From: Pseudoalteromonas arabiensis
Lineage (GTDB): Bacteria > Pseudomonadota > Gammaproteobacteria > Enterobacterales > Alteromonadaceae
Assembly: GCF_001550155.1 (NCBI RefSeq)
Contig: NZ_LRUF01000009.1
Span: 36,262-100,261, forward strand
Reading direction: 5' to 3'
Length of the DNA stretch: 64,000 nt
Numbering within the stretch: position 1 is the first letter of the stretch; every line of letters begins with the position of its first letter. The notes under the pieces are model-generated. The model was not told where the DNA came from and ran no database searches. It was given only the letters and a program-made list of their open reading frames with translations. Positions 50,373 to 60,706 of this stretch are shown piece by piece. The translations under genes were made by a program, and so were the position numbers.

Positions 50373-50821
50373 CAGTCTAACACAATCCTAGCTTGAACAA
50401 GCCAATATTGAGTTAACATTTTCATTGATTCAACTAAATCAAAATAACTGGATGGCTTGGTCATAAAAGCATTCGTACCTAAGCTGTAACATTGCTTAAT
50501 ATCAATTTCTGAGTCAGAGGTTGTAAAAATAATAATCGGAATATGACGATAACGCTCCGATTTTTTTAGCTCAACTAATGCTTCTTTTCCGCCCTTTCTT
50601 GGCATGTTTAAATCTAATAAAATTAGACTTGGTAAAATTTTATTTTTATCAAGTGACTCAAGTAATTGCATGCCGTCATCGACAAATTGAATTTTATTTT
50701 CGTCGACATTGTTTTCAACAAGGGCATCACGGATGAGCTCTTGATCATCAAGATCATCATCAGCAACTAAAATATAGCTCACAGAGCGTAATTTTTTAGT
50801 AAATAATTTGTCGTTAAACAT
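50372..50821 (-). CDS. Rcp1-like single-domain response regulator
   Basis: The 149-residue receiver has no output domain. Phospho-acceptor Asp70 lies in LLDLNMPRKGG, with the acidic cluster ADDDLDDQELIRDAL (Asp21-23), Thr100 and Lys122 completing the active site. The DLDD insertion after the acidic pocket is typical of Rcp1-type regulators that pair with phytochrome kinases. ATG at 50821 with AGGGG 7 bases upstream is chosen over a TTG at 50827. BphP, the likely partner, is encoded 0.9 kb away. Confidence 0.82.
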   Translation of the reverse strand: MFNDKLFTKKLRSVSYILVADDDLDDQELIRDALVENNVDENKIQFVDDGMQLLESLDKNKILPSLILLDLNMPRKGGKEALVELKKSERYRHIPIIIFTTSDSEIDIKQCYSLGTNAFMTKPSSYFDLVESMKMLTQYWLVQARIVLD

Positions 50822-50914
50822 TGGCAACCCCTGAATTTATAGAATGTGGCTTATCTGTGTTATGTAGCTACTTTTTCATAAAAAACAACAAATTAAATAA
50901 TTAGTTACTCGAGT

Positions 50915-50924
50915 AGTATATACT
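50915..50924. promoter_or_regulatory. Palindrome AGTATATACT shared with the bphO promoter
   Basis: This perfect 10-bp palindrome lies between the response regulator and the XRE/S24 gene. The identical sequence occurs at 54780-54789, over the -10 of the bphO promoter. It is a candidate operator of the island's own regulator. Confidence 0.45.
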
Positions 50925-50929
50925 TTAGC

Positions 50930-50956
50930 TAAGCAAGTGTTATATTAACTTGCTTA
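50930..50956. promoter_or_regulatory. 9-bp inverted repeat, probable operator of the XRE/S24 regulator
   Basis: TAAGCAAGT, 9 bases, ACTTGCTTA: perfect arms. It covers the -35 region of a promoter whose -10 is a perfect TATAAT at 50961-50966, directly upstream of the XRE/S24 gene, as expected for autorepression. Confidence 0.55.
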
Positions 50957-50992
50957 TACCTATAATACAAACATAAGTTTATTAATAACACG

Positions 50993-51751
50993 ATGATATT
51001 AAATAACACTAGTACAAATAGAGTGACAGCTCTACGCGAAAAATTGAACCTTTCTCAACAAGAGTTTGCGGATAAAATAGGCATAACTCAAGGTGCTTTA
51101 TCGCAATTAGAATCTGGCAAGTCGACCTTATCTCTCAGTACGATTACTAAAATCAGCCAAGTGTTTAATGTTGACTGCAATTGGCTTATTTTGGGAATAG
51201 AGGGGTATGATGATTCACATTTTCAGAGCTATCAAAAAGTCTTAGGGACTTCATTCATTCCACTTGTAAAGGAAGAGGCTCATGCTGGTTATATAGATCA
51301 ATGCAATGATGAAGGTTACATCAAAACCTCAGATGTCTATAAAATTCCAGGATTTGAAAATGGTAACTATCGACTCTTTGAAGTAGAAGGCGACAGCATG
51401 TTACCCACTATTCGGCCGAGAGAAACGGTTATCACTGAGCAAGTTAAAGACATTACACAGTTAGAAAACGGTTCTGTTTGCGTTGTTGTCACTAAGGATG
51501 GCATTATTGCTAAGCGCCTGTTCCGTCATGACACAAACCCTATCAGTTACTTATTTAAGAGTGATAACCCTGAATACAAAACATACTCTATTCAGGGAGA
51601 TGATATTTTAGAGATCTGGCATGTTAAGGCAAAGATAAGCTCTATAACTGATCAGGAGTCCTATATTCAGAATCAACGTTTTCAGTCCATTGAAAATGAA
51701 ATTAGACAACTAAAAGAGCATATTAGTAGAGTTTTACCGCCACAAACGTAG
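50993..51751 (+). CDS. XRE-family regulator with S24 (LexA/CI-like) peptidase domain
   Basis: The 252-residue protein has an XRE helix-turn-helix (about residues 10-68: LNLSQQEFADKIGITQGALSQLESGKS). A LexA/CI-like self-cleavage domain follows (about 88-215). The Ser/Lys dyad is visible as Ser135 in VEGDSMLP and Lys174 in IIAKRL. A possible Ala98-Gly99 cleavage bond lies in AHAGY. The C-terminus is a short coiled coil. It is transcribed divergently from the response regulator and convergently with bphP. No phage genes surround it. It may control the light-sensing genes. Confidence 0.85.
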   Translation: MILNNTSTNRVTALREKLNLSQQEFADKIGITQGALSQLESGKSTLSLSTITKISQVFNVDCNWLILGIEGYDDSHFQSYQKVLGTSFIPLVKEEAHAGYIDQCNDEGYIKTSDVYKIPGFENGNYRLFEVEGDSMLPTIRPRETVITEQVKDITQLENGSVCVVVTKDGIIAKRLFRHDTNPISYLFKSDNPEYKTYSIQGDDILEIWHVKAKISSITDQESYIQNQRFQSIENEIRQLKEHISRVLPPQT

Positions 51752-51761
51752 CGGTAAAATA

Positions 51762-54104
51762 CTAAAGTTGAGTTAACTCTACTTCTTTTAGCGGCAAAGT
51801 AACGTAAAATTGCGCGCCTTCATTGATACTCGCTTGTGCTGTAATTGAACCATAATGACGTTCAACTATTTTCTTACAAATTGCTAAGCCTAGGCCTGTT
51901 CCTTCGTAGGCATGTTTAGAGTGAACCCGTTCAAAAAGGTTAAATATTCTGTCTTTAAACTCGCTATTGAAGCCAATTCCGTTATCAACAACAGCGATAA
52001 CAATATGCTCATCTGTTCGCTCAACTAACTTAATTTCTATAATGGGTGGCTGATTTGGGTGGCTAAACTTAAGTGCATTGAGAATTAAGTTTTGAAACAA
52101 ACGCTGGATTTGTCGTTTGTCGCCATAAATCTCACCAACCTCTTCGATGTGAAACACCGCTGACTTGTCAGCTATAATTAGCTCAAGGTCATCAAGAATA
52201 TCATCTAAAATATCTTGTGCTGAGAAGCGACGAAAATCTTCACCTTTTCGATTGATCCTAGAAAAGCTCAGTACCCCTTTGATGAGTTTTTGCATTCTTT
52301 CAGCAGAGTCCATCATACGTGAGATATACGAAGCGTTTCTTTCTCCAATCTGTTCTTTAGAGTTTTGCAGGCGATCACCGAACATTTGGATTTTACGTAA
52401 CGGCTCTTGTAAATCATGAGACGCAACAAAAGCAAAACGTTCCAACTCTTTGTTAGACTCTTCAGCGGTTCTAAGCGCGATTTCAAGGTCAAGCTCGGCT
52501 TGTTGTCGGGTGAGTATTTCCGCTTTTAAAGCGACGGTTCGCTCATTCACTTTAGTTTCTAACACGTTGTTTAGCTTTTTAAGTCGCTCTGACTTTTCGA
52601 TTACATGATTAATCAAATGATTGCGAAACTTTAACGCGCAAGAGATTTCGTTGGCTTTCCAAGGAGTGCACTTATTGCGAACATTTTCTTGCCATAAGCG
52701 GAACGAGCTACGAGGCATCAGGCGATGACTACCGTCATCAAGAAACTCAATTATTTTTTCGGGTTTCCCTCCCCAGTTCTTTGTTTCAATGACCTCTTTA
52801 CGAAACCACATAATAAATAGGTTTTCATTCGTAGAGATGGGCATAGCAAGCACGCCACTGGCTAGATTAGCAAACTTATTAAAGTCAGCATGCTCATTAG
52901 ATAAATGATGATTATGATAAAGTAACTCATCTTCTAGATGGTGTTCTTTTATCCATTCAAACAAATCATTAATATCATCGTTTGCGGGCACATCACCAAA
53001 ACTTTCAATGTCTTTTTCTAGTCGCCATGCAACGCCATCTGCGTTTAGCATGCTAAGCAGAGCAGGGGCCTGTTTGCGTAAACCATCAATAAAAAAGACC
53101 TCTTCAGACATGTGCTCAGCTATTTCTGCACTGATTGAAGTGGCATTGGCCTCTTGAATTGCTTCAACTGATTGTGTTTTCAGTGAGATAATATAAGACA
53201 GCATCAAGCCCATATATTGCGCAACTTGGCGTGCTTCAAATGGAACAACATGACTTGAATAATGGTGGCAAGCAATCAGTCCCCATAATTTACCAGCAAT
53301 AATAATACTGATGGACATTGATGCTTTAACCCCCATGTTGCGCAAGTATTGGCAATGGATAGGGGATACACTTCTTATTATACACGTGCTTAAATCTACC
53401 GGCTTATCTTGTGGGTAAATAGGTGATACCTCAGCATCTACATCGGCAAGTAACCGAATAGGGTTACGTAAGTATAAAGCACGCGCCTGTTTTGGAATAT
53501 CTGACTCAGGAAAGTGTTGGTGTAAAAATGAGTTTAACTCATCTTTTTTGGCTTCTGCCACGACCTGACCATTATATTCATGATCAAACTGATAGAGCAT
53601 CACGCGATCAAAGCCGGTTAAGTTGCGAACCTCTTTTACCGCCGTGTCGTATGATGAGCTTAGCTCTTTTGAATCCGCAATCAAATGAAGTGATTGTTTC
53701 ATCAAGTAATTCATAGGGTCGAAACTTGAGTGCTCTTTCTTTTTATTAAACTCAAGTTCAATTAGTAGGTATTCATCGTTACGAGAAATAGCCCCTTTAA
53801 TCGAGGTGTCGTCCGATTTGCCTTTTATTTCAATGGTAAGGGGGTTAATAGTATGGAAGTCTCGCTCAGCTTTATTCCTCTCGATGATGTTGGATGTACT
53901 CGGTTCAAAAATATCTCTGATATGCGAGCCTAATAAGCGCTCTTTTTGTGTATTTAAAAGTGCTAAAATGTTTTCGCTGAAATAGTATACTTTGAGTGTT
54001 TGAGGGTCAACAACAAGCAAGTAGCCATGCGGTTGAATAGAGCCTGGAATATGAATGGGTTCTTTATGGCAATTATCTAATGAGACTTCAAACTTGTTGC
54101 TCAA
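51762..54104 (-). CDS. bphP: Bacteriophytochrome histidine kinase
   Basis: This 780-residue photoreceptor kinase has PAS, GAF and PHY photosensory domains (about residues 1-510), a short coiled coil and a HisKA/HATPase kinase module (about 550-775). The biliverdin-attaching Cys12 sits in DNCHKEPIHIPGSIQPHG. The GAF PESDIP motif and the SPIHCQYLRNMGVKAS block are intact. Phospho-acceptor His563 lies in ASHDLQEPL; N, DNGIGF and GTGLGLAIC ATP motifs follow. The start is TTG, overlapping the bphO stop as TTGA, with GGAG 9 bases upstream. It should sense red/far-red light. Confidence 0.95.
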   Translation of the reverse strand: MSNKFEVSLDNCHKEPIHIPGSIQPHGYLLVVDPQTLKVYYFSENILALLNTQKERLLGSHIRDIFEPSTSNIIERNKAERDFHTINPLTIEIKGKSDDTSIKGAISRNDEYLLIELEFNKKKEHSSFDPMNYLMKQSLHLIADSKELSSSYDTAVKEVRNLTGFDRVMLYQFDHEYNGQVVAEAKKDELNSFLHQHFPESDIPKQARALYLRNPIRLLADVDAEVSPIYPQDKPVDLSTCIIRSVSPIHCQYLRNMGVKASMSISIIIAGKLWGLIACHHYSSHVVPFEARQVAQYMGLMLSYIISLKTQSVEAIQEANATSISAEIAEHMSEEVFFIDGLRKQAPALLSMLNADGVAWRLEKDIESFGDVPANDDINDLFEWIKEHHLEDELLYHNHHLSNEHADFNKFANLASGVLAMPISTNENLFIMWFRKEVIETKNWGGKPEKIIEFLDDGSHRLMPRSSFRLWQENVRNKCTPWKANEISCALKFRNHLINHVIEKSERLKKLNNVLETKVNERTVALKAEILTRQQAELDLEIALRTAEESNKELERFAFVASHDLQEPLRKIQMFGDRLQNSKEQIGERNASYISRMMDSAERMQKLIKGVLSFSRINRKGEDFRRFSAQDILDDILDDLELIIADKSAVFHIEEVGEIYGDKRQIQRLFQNLILNALKFSHPNQPPIIEIKLVERTDEHIVIAVVDNGIGFNSEFKDRIFNLFERVHSKHAYEGTGLGLAICKKIVERHYGSITAQASINEGAQFYVTLPLKEVELTQL

Positions 54105-54733
54105 TTTATATCTCCAAGTGATTGAGAGATTACGCTAAATGCGGTGTTCGCTCCCAATAAAATATCATCAGCCGAATGTGGATTATGGTTATGATACTGT
54201 TTTAGTGCTTGTATATATTGAGCCCACTTTTCACCTCTGAGATCGCCATAACTATAAAAAAAGCGGATCCCTTCAAGCTCATTTATCCAATTGTGCTTTT
54301 TAAGCGCTTTAAATATGTGACCCCCACCCATAGTGGCACCCTCCATTACATACATCATTCCGAATGCTTGTGATACGTTATGGATATTATTTAGATCAAC
54401 GTGCTTGTTTAAATTAGCAGATGAGGCTTTTTGGGATGCCTGTAAATAAGCAATATCTTGATCTAACCAACCAAGCTTACTGCGGCCAATAAGCAGTTGC
54501 TGAGTGGCACCATAAGCTGATACAGAGTGCTCCATTATTGAATAGCTATTACGCATCGCGATTAAAATGTTTAAATACGATTGCTGCGTCATATTTTTAT
54601 CGAACAATACCGCACCGAGTTGTTTTTCTACATGAGAGTGAAGCGGGTCGGTACTCTTTTTTATAAAAGTATGAATGTTAAGTTGACTGCTATCTCTAAT
54701 TATTTCGGTGGCGTGTAATACAGCTGAATCCAT
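54101..54733 (-). CDS. bphO: Bacterial heme oxygenase (biliverdin-forming)
   Basis: BphO opens heme to biliverdin, the chromophore of BphP. The 210-residue alpha-helical protein has the probable proximal His32 in STDPLHSHVEK and the distal-helix glycines in YVMEGATMGGGHI. AGGAT lies before the ATG. It is the first gene of the bphO-bphP operon, overlapping bphP by 4 bases. Similarity to known bacterial heme oxygenases is moderate. Confidence 0.88.
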   Translation of the reverse strand: MDSAVLHATEIIRDSSQLNIHTFIKKSTDPLHSHVEKQLGAVLFDKNMTQQSYLNILIAMRNSYSIMEHSVSAYGATQQLLIGRSKLGWLDQDIAYLQASQKASSANLNKHVDLNNIHNVSQAFGMMYVMEGATMGGGHIFKALKKHNWINELEGIRFFYSYGDLRGEKWAQYIQALKQYHNHNPHSADDILLGANTAFSVISQSLGDIN

Positions 54734-54779
54734 TATTATCCTGAAGGCTTTTTTAGTGCATGTGTGACGTACTTTGACC

Positions 54780-54807
54780 AGTATATACTTAGGTACAAGT
54801 ATGTAAA
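54780..54807 (-). promoter_or_regulatory. bphO-bphP promoter with overlapping palindromes
   Basis: On the minus strand TTTACA (-35, 5 of 6), 16 bases, then TATACT (-10, 5 of 6). The AGTATATACT palindrome (54780-54789) covers the -10. A second inverted repeat, ATACTT/AAGTAT (54785-54802), fills the spacer. A repressor bound here would block polymerase. Confidence 0.6.
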
Positions 54808-54904
54808 ATAGAAATTTAAGACTTTAGTAGGTGAGTGATAACTAAGCTGCGCTTATTTTAAATCGCTTATCATACTAGCAAGTGATTGTTTTAAAATAAA
54901 AAGC

Positions 54905-54931
54905 AAAAACCCAGCCGAAGCTGGGTTTTTA
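54905..54931 (-). terminator. Rho-independent terminator of groEL
   Basis: AAAACCCAGC/GCTGGGTTTT with a CGAA loop, flanked by A and T runs; 29 bases past the groEL stop. Confidence 0.9.
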
Positions 54932-54959
54932 AAGCAAAGCGCTTAGGAAGGGATGTTTA

Positions 54960-56657
<1,698 letters not shown>

Positions 56658-56945
56658 TTAGCCTACAATGCCTAGAATGTTGTCTTCACGCATGATCAGG
56701 TACTCTTGACCTTCGATCTTTTCAGTTTTTTCAACGTATGAGCCGAATAGCACTGTGTCACCAGCTTTTACTTCTAGAGCTCTTACTTCACCGTTGTCTA
56801 AAATACGGCCATTACCAACAGCGATTACTTCTCCGCGCGTTGATTTTTCAGCTGCAGAGCCAGTTAATACAATACCGCCAGCAGACTTAGTTTCTTCTTC
56901 TAGACGCTTAACGATGACGCGATCATGTAAAGGGCGAATGTTCAT
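56658..56945 (-). CDS. groS: 10 kDa co-chaperonin GroES
   Basis: GroES caps the GroEL chamber. The 95-residue protein has the mobile loop [19 protein letters not shown] (residues 20-38) and [13 protein letters not shown] at the start. It is the first gene of the groESL operon, 141 bases from fxsA on the same strand, with a heat-shock promoter between. Confidence 0.98.
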   Translation of the reverse strand: MNIRPLHDRVIVKRLEEETKSAGGIVLTGSAAEKSTRGEVIAVGNGRILDNGEVRALEVKAGDTVLFGSYVEKTEKIEGQEYLIMREDNILGIVG

Positions 56946-57011
56946 TTATTTAGTTCTCCTAACAGTTTCTGAACAGTACAGAAAAAATCGTGTGTTTTGC
57001 AGGGGAGGTTG

Positions 57012-57054
57012 AGCCACCCGATGCATTTCATTGCCTTCAATAATGGGGGTGGCT
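57012..57054. repeat. Inverted repeat flanking the groES transcription start
   Basis: AGCCACCC (57012-57019) and GGGTGGCT (57047-57054) are perfect inverted arms 27 bases apart; with one mismatch they extend to 11 bp. One arm overlaps the sigma-32 -10, the other lies in the leader. Not CIRCE. Confidence 0.45.
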
Positions 57055-57068
57055 TAAAAAAATCCAAG
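57040..57068 (-). promoter_or_regulatory. Sigma-32 heat-shock promoter of groES-groEL
   Basis: On the minus strand CTTGGAT (consensus CTTGAAA, 5 of 7), 13 bases, then CCCCATTAT (consensus CCCCATNTA-like). It lies just downstream of the fxsA stop, with a start near 57033, about 90 bases before groES. Confidence 0.7.
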
Positions 57069-57086
57069 TATAAAAATTAAAAAATT

Positions 57087-57563
57087 TTAATCTTTTCTTT
57101 CATACTCACCATCAATCGTTGTTGGTTGGTGAGTTGGCTCTTCATGTTGTGGGGTTTTGCTGTGATATTGAAAGTGAGCAGAGCTGTGATTTGCTTGTGA
57201 ACTCATACGCACCGTTGCTTGACTCGCAAGGCTTGCAGCAAGCTTGTTACGAATAGCAGGTGTTAGCAATAAAAAGCCAAAAACATCAGTCATGATGCCA
57301 GGTGTAACGAGTAAAACACCGGCAATAATCACACATAATCCAGTGAATAACTCTTTTGCTGGCATTTGTCCTTGTGCCATCTGTAATTGCACGTTTTGAA
57401 TGGCGCCTATACCTTGTTGCTTCACTAATTTCGCGCCAACTAGGGCGGTCACAATCACAAGTGCTATGGTGGCAAAGCCGCCGATCACTTCACTCACTTG
57501 GATGAGTAAAGCAATCTCCACGATGGGCACTAAAATAAATAATAAAAACAAAAATCTAAACAT
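57087..57563 (-). CDS. fxsA: FxsA family inner-membrane protein
   Basis: The 158-residue membrane protein of the FxsA family has four hydrophobic segments (about residues 1-20, 24-45, 72-95, 97-115) and a His/Gln-rich cytoplasmic tail. FxsA was named for suppression of F exclusion of phage T7; its normal role is unknown. ATG at 57563 with GAGAG upstream is chosen over 57584, giving the family-typical MFRFLFLLF start. The order fxsA-groES-groEL is conserved in gammaproteobacteria. Confidence 0.92.
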   Translation of the reverse strand: MFRFLFLLFILVPIVEIALLIQVSEVIGGFATIALVIVTALVGAKLVKQQGIGAIQNVQLQMAQGQMPAKELFTGLCVIIAGVLLVTPGIMTDVFGFLLLTPAIRNKLAASLASQATVRMSSQANHSSAHFQYHSKTPQHEEPTHQPTTIDGEYERKD

Positions 57564-57722
57564 AACACTCTCTAAAAATGCCACTCTTACGAGTCAATGA
57601 AATATAAATAAGGGTGAACAGGTCTTTTTTCAAGGTGGAACCATGGATCACTGTCGCCGCTACACATTGTATCCGCTATCGGCTACTATGGTGCGACTCA
57701 AGTAATCAAATAAAGGTTCCTT

Positions 57723-58043
57723 ATGACAACGCATTTTCGACTTATTTTTACGACCTGCGCAAATGAAGCAGAGGCTCGTCAGTTAGCACAACATTTAGTG
57801 AAAGAGAAACTCGCTGCGTGTGTGAACATTTTGCCAACTGTTGAGTCCATTTACATGTGGGAAGGTGAGGTAACGAGTGAAACAGAAAGCAAGTTACTTA
57901 TTAAAACTAAGTCAGAAAAAATGAATGAGGTGATCCAAACTATCAAGAAGTTGCATAGTTATGAGATACCTGAAATTCAGGTCGTTGATGTTGCTACAGG
58001 CAATTTAGCCTATTTTAATTGGATGGATGAGGTACTCAGTTAA
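57723..58043 (+). CDS. cutA: Divalent-cation tolerance protein CutA
   Basis: The 106-residue CutA1 protein shows LVKEKLAACVNILPTVESIYMWEGEV and the HSYEIPEI motif. CutA forms very stable trimers linked to copper tolerance, though its true role is unclear. It overlaps dsbD by one base (TAATG), so the two are translationally coupled, a frequent gene pair in gammaproteobacteria. It is divergent from fxsA. Confidence 0.95.
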   Translation: MTTHFRLIFTTCANEAEARQLAQHLVKEKLAACVNILPTVESIYMWEGEVTSETESKLLIKTKSEKMNEVIQTIKKLHSYEIPEIQVVDVATGNLAYFNWMDEVLS

Positions 58044-59872
58044 TGCGATCGTTCTTTTTATTACTCTGTGCGCTATGGCTAATGCCAGCCAGTGCAAGTA
58101 ATAGCAACTTACTCGGAAATTTATTACAGCAACCCGCTGAGCAAACCTTTTTACCCGTTGATCAAGCATTTGTTTTTGACTTTGATCAGCAAGGCAAAAC
58201 GTTATTTATTGGTTGGGATATTGCGCCAGATTACTATTTGTATAAAAAGAAAATTGAAATTATCGCAAAAGGCGCTGACATTGAAACGCCTGATCTGGGT
58301 GAGGGAGTCATCATCGAAGATGAGTTCTTTGGAAAGACTGAGGTATTTTTTAATTCTCTCAGTATTATCAATAAAGTCAGTAATGTTACTGAGGGAGCGG
58401 TTGTAAAAGTACGTTTTCAGGGCTGCGCTGAAGCGGGGCTTTGTTATCCACCAGAAGTGCGTACTATTCCCCTATCTGTGATTGCTGGTGAACAAGTTTC
58501 AGACAATGCGTCAACAAGTAACGCCTTAGCTGCATTAGGTGTAAATGCTGAGTCACCGACTGTAAACCAAACGACTATTGATGAGAGCGCCAAGCCAGCT
58601 CAAGAGCAATCTTATACTGATAAATTGGCATCACAAGGACTACTTACTAATCTCGTTATTTTCTTTTTAGTGGGGATTGGCCTTGCGTTTACACCTTGTG
58701 TATTTCCGATGTTCCCTATTTTGTCTAGCTTGATCGCGGGTCAGCAAAACCTATCAACCAAAAAGGCGTTTTCGTTGTCGTTTGTTTATGTGCAAGGCAT
58801 GGCCGTCACATACGCTGCATTAGGGTTAGTGGTTGCGTCACTGGGTGGCCAAGTGCAAGGGTATTTACAACACCCGACAGTGCTTATTAGCTTTAGTATT
58901 TTATTTGTACTTTTAGCAATGTCGATGTTTGGTTGGTACGAAATTAAGCTGCCAAGTGGCATGATGAATAAGCTCACACAGGTAAGCAACCAGCAAAAAG
59001 GCGGTAATTATGTTGGCGTCTTTATGATGGGGGTTTTATCTGGCTTGATAGCCTCACCGTGTACAACAGCACCGCTATCGGCAGCACTTTTATATGTAGC
59101 GCAAAGCGGTGACTACCTAGTGGGTGGTTTAACCTTGTATGTGCTGAGTTTAGGCATGGGCATACCCTTGTTATTGTTAGGTACATCAGGCGGTAAGCTA
59201 TTACCCAAAGCGGGTGGTTGGATGGAGCAAGTAAAAACCCTGTTTGGTTTTATCATGCTCGTTGTGCCGCTTATTCTGCTAGAGCGTATTGTCGATATTG
59301 ACATTATTTGGCTGATGGCAGGATTGTTAGCACTTGCAACGGCGTTGTATTTACACCATTGGCAAAGTGGGCAATCACAGGGCAAGTTAAAAACTGCATT
59401 ATGGTTTGCTGCAACTTTATTAGTTGTTACTGGTGCGAGTTTAACAAAAAATTATTTTTGGCCTAGCCAAGCTTCTGTTGCCGGAGCATCAGCGCAAACA
59501 CATGGCTTTAAACAAGTTGCTAATTTAACTGAATTGAAAGAAGAGATTGTTCAGGCAAGTAGCGAAGGGCGTTTAGTGATGGTCGACTTATATGCCGACT
59601 GGTGTGTCGCGTGTAAAGAGTTTGAACATTACACTTTCCCAGATACAGCTGTACAAAGCGAGTTTGCACATTTTGAACTGATTCAAGTTGATTTAACTGA
59701 AAGTGACGCTAAAACCATCGAGCTGATGGAAGAGTACACCGTATTTGGTTTACCAAGTATTTTATTCTTCGACACACAAGGTAATGAGTTAGTTGAGCAA
59801 CGCGTAACAGGTTTTTTAAATGCCAAAGATTTTGCTGAGCATTTAGCAAAAGTACGAAAAACAGCAAAATAA
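58043..59872 (+). CDS. dsbD: Thiol:disulfide interchange protein DsbD
   Basis: DsbD carries electrons from cytoplasmic thioredoxin to periplasmic reductases such as DsbC. The 609 residues show a signal peptide, an N-terminal Ig-like alpha domain with CAEAGLCYPP, and an eight-helix beta domain with paired Cys in TPCVFPMFP and ASPCTTAP. The C-terminal thioredoxin-like gamma domain has YADWCVACK. All six functional Cys are present. It is coupled to cutA and followed by a strong terminator. Confidence 0.96.
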   Translation: MRSFFLLLCALWLMPASASNSNLLGNLLQQPAEQTFLPVDQAFVFDFDQQGKTLFIGWDIAPDYYLYKKKIEIIAKGADIETPDLGEGVIIEDEFFGKTEVFFNSLSIINKVSNVTEGAVVKVRFQGCAEAGLCYPPEVRTIPLSVIAGEQVSDNASTSNALAALGVNAESPTVNQTTIDESAKPAQEQSYTDKLASQGLLTNLVIFFLVGIGLAFTPCVFPMFPILSSLIAGQQNLSTKKAFSLSFVYVQGMAVTYAALGLVVASLGGQVQGYLQHPTVLISFSILFVLLAMSMFGWYEIKLPSGMMNKLTQVSNQQKGGNYVGVFMMGVLSGLIASPCTTAPLSAALLYVAQSGDYLVGGLTLYVLSLGMGIPLLLLGTSGGKLLPKAGGWMEQVKTLFGFIMLVVPLILLERIVDIDIIWLMAGLLALATALYLHHWQSGQSQGKLKTALWFAATLLVVTGASLTKNYFWPSQASVAGASAQTHGFKQVANLTELKEEIVQASSEGRLVMVDLYADWCVACKEFEHYTFPDTAVQSEFAHFELIQVDLTESDAKTIELMEEYTVFGLPSILFFDTQGNELVEQRVTGFLNAKDFAEHLAKVRKTAK

Positions 59873-59895
59873 GCGTAACTTTGCAGCGAAATTTT

Positions 59896-59931
59896 AAAAC
59901 GCCACTCATTCGAGTGGCGTTTTCGTTTTTT
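59896..59931 (+). terminator. Rho-independent terminator of cutA-dsbD
   Basis: AAAACGCCACTC/GAGTGGCGTTTT with a 4-base ATTC loop, followed by T residues. Confidence 0.92.
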
Positions 59932-60222
59932 ATACCACTTTTAATTTGCAAATCTAATATATTTGGATTGTTTTTTTTGAGAGTAACTAGTTTTGTTTAG
60001 ACTCAAAGCACTTTCCTAACGAAGTTGTGTGCCTTGCTATACCTGCTCTTCACTTATTTGGGTAGTGATTAGACCAGTATTTTGCTGCTATTTACGTCGA
60101 AATATCTATAATAGGTGGTTAACGTGAGAAATAGTTGCTATTTTTCATTTGAGCCCTTAAGTTAAGGAAGGGTTTAGAGTGAATATAGTTAAACTAGTTA
60201 CTTAAAGGATATATCGCGTATT
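59932..60222. other. Intergenic region upstream of aroQ
   Basis: About 290 bases without a gene. It should hold the promoter of aroQ-accB-accC. A short inverted repeat CCCTT/AAGGG lies near 60155-60175. No RNA gene or clear operator was recognised. Confidence 0.45.
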
Positions 60223-60675
60223 ATGGCTGCAAAATTAAAGCTTTTAGTTATAAATGGGCCTAATTTAAACATGCTTGGCAAGCGAGAGCCTGAAAAGTAC
60301 GGCACACAGTCTCTTGACGAGATTATGGCTGAACTTAGCAAGGTCGCTGTTGGTCACAATGTTGATTTGGCGCATTTTCAAAGCAATAGTGAAGCCGCGC
60401 TCATTGAGCGTATTCACCAAGCTTGGCAAGCGGTTGATGCAATTATTATCAATCCTGCAGCCTATACGCATACCAGCGTCGCATTGCGAGATGCATTATT
60501 GAGTATAGACGTTCCCTTTTACGAGGTGCATTTAAGTAATGTACATGCTCGTGAGGCATTTCGTCATCATTCGTATTTTTCGGATGTAGCACAAGGCGTT
60601 GTAATTGGATTAGGTGCAATGGGTTATAAAGTAGCGTTGGAAGCTGCTGTTAACCGATTGCAAAACACACAATAA
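60223..60675 (+). CDS. aroQ: 3-dehydroquinate dehydratase, type II
   Basis: AroQ dehydrates 3-dehydroquinate in the shikimate pathway. The 150-residue dodecameric type-II enzyme shows the start [21 protein letters not shown] with the catalytic Arg/Tyr, [16 protein letters not shown] and the catalytic HLSNVHARE segment. AAAGGAT lies upstream of the ATG. The order aroQ-accB-accC is conserved in gammaproteobacteria. Confidence 0.97.
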   Translation: MAAKLKLLVINGPNLNMLGKREPEKYGTQSLDEIMAELSKVAVGHNVDLAHFQSNSEAALIERIHQAWQAVDAIIINPAAYTHTSVALRDALLSIDVPFYEVHLSNVHAREAFRHHSYFSDVAQGVVIGLGAMGYKVALEAAVNRLQNTQ

Positions 60676-60706
60676 TTTTTAAATAAACTAACAGGCGGGT
60701 CGTTTA

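Noticed and set aside
50993..51751. Prophage repressor
   Set aside because: The XRE/S24 domain pair is common in phage repressors, but no integrase, terminase, capsid or att site is visible; neighbours are nnr and phytochrome genes.
51731..51760. Inverted repeat TTTTACCGC/GCGGTAAAA at the end of the XRE/S24 gene
   Set aside because: It forms a hairpin between convergent genes, but without a T-tract on either strand termination cannot be claimed.
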